A stretch of 33,096 nt of DNA from DAISIL01 sp036822015. Lineage in GTDB: Bacteria; Bacteroidota; Bacteroidia; Cytophagales; Bernardetiaceae. How positions within the stretch are numbered: position 1 is the stretch's first letter; every line of letters starts with the position of its first letter. The stretch is taken from assembly GCA_036822015.1 (NCBI GenBank), contig DAISIL010000036.1, positions 1 through 33,096 on the forward strand, written 5' to 3'. The position numbers were made by a program, and so were the translations under genes. This document shows positions 33,006 through 33,096 of this stretch, piece after piece. A model generated the notes under the pieces. It was not told the origin of the DNA, did not search any database, and worked only from the letters and a program-made list of their open reading frames with translations.

Positions 33006-33096
33006 TCAAAAATCCGTGTTTTTATAGACAAAATCTATGTTGATCGTACAACCATCAATCAAGACATCACCCCCGAGGTAGGCTTCTTTTTGCCAA
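33006..33096 (-). CDS. 3' end of an unidentified gene (partial)
   Basis: On the minus strand a frame is open from the right edge to TGA at 33008-33006, giving 29 residues ending V-Y-K-N-T-D-F. The residue pattern (Y-L-G-G-D-V-L-I-D-G-C-T-I-N-I-D-F) looks like a real beta-rich protein end. It converges on the TonB receptor with one base between the stops. It is too short to name. Confidence 0.5.
   Translation of the reverse strand, partial: WQKEAYLGGDVLIDGCTINIDFVYKNTDF

Noticed and set aside
1..33096. CRISPR arrays, insertion sequences, rRNA genes or riboswitches
   Set aside because: No regularly spaced direct repeats, transposase-like frames, rRNA or known aptamer patterns were seen on reading.

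Overview
The window looks like chromosomal DNA of a member of the Bacteroidota, probably a Cytophagia- or Saprospiria-like lineage; this placement is inferred. The evidence is a set of TTG-N18-20-TAnnTTTG promoters (the Bacteroidota housekeeping sigma consensus), short adenylate kinase, DnaG whose zinc-finger ligands are mostly replaced, a carboxypeptidase-D-like TonB-dependent receptor, and scarce Shine-Dalgarno sequences. A run of 10 Ns at 18218-18227 inside a gene shows that this is a scaffold from a draft assembly.

Left edge (1-2074, minus strand): a defence-type locus. A TIR-domain ORF (2074-1298) is followed in the -1 frame by an open reading frame running off the window (1310-1). That frame encodes a P-loop NTPase and a helical-repeat C-terminus ending in a PPR-like unit. 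It has no usable ATG before its Walker A motif. The junction carries an A AAA AAG slippery heptamer, a 5-nt spacer and an 11-position hairpin. This suggests one TIR-NTPase-repeat protein made by programmed -1 frameshifting, or less excitingly a one-base homopolymer error. It is the most interesting signal in the window.

2214-7705: rpsU (own promoter and terminator), a TolC-family outer-membrane efflux protein and gyrA (own promoter and terminator) on the minus strand, then a plus-strand protein of unknown function with four CxxC pairs. 7713-15128 (minus): a large secreted subtilisin-like protease with a C-terminal Calx-beta-like segment, an acyl-lipid/acyl-CoA desaturase, a proC-glycosyltransferase pair overlapping by ATGA, and adk with a clear promoter and terminator.

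15291-22182 (plus): a co-directional run with a membrane metallophosphoesterase, a small secreted peptide, an AI-2E family permease, a membrane SpoIIE-type phosphatase interrupted by the N gap, an unknown four-TM protein, TatD nuclease and a monoacylglycerol-lipase-like hydrolase, ending in a terminator that overlaps the last stop codon. 22222-23868 (minus): a DUF2147-like exported protein and a predicted outer-membrane beta-barrel protein.

23962-27307 (minus): the translation/transcription cluster tRNA-Trp, secE, nusG, rplK, rplA, rplJ, rplL, with one strong promoter just ahead of the tRNA and a strong terminator after rplL. rpoB and rpoC do not follow. 27345-30497 (minus): dnaG, coupled by ATGA to an FAH-family hydrolase, and an exported glutathione peroxidase. 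30610-33004 (plus): a TonB-dependent receptor with its promoter. The last 90 bases hold the 3' end of a convergent unidentified gene.
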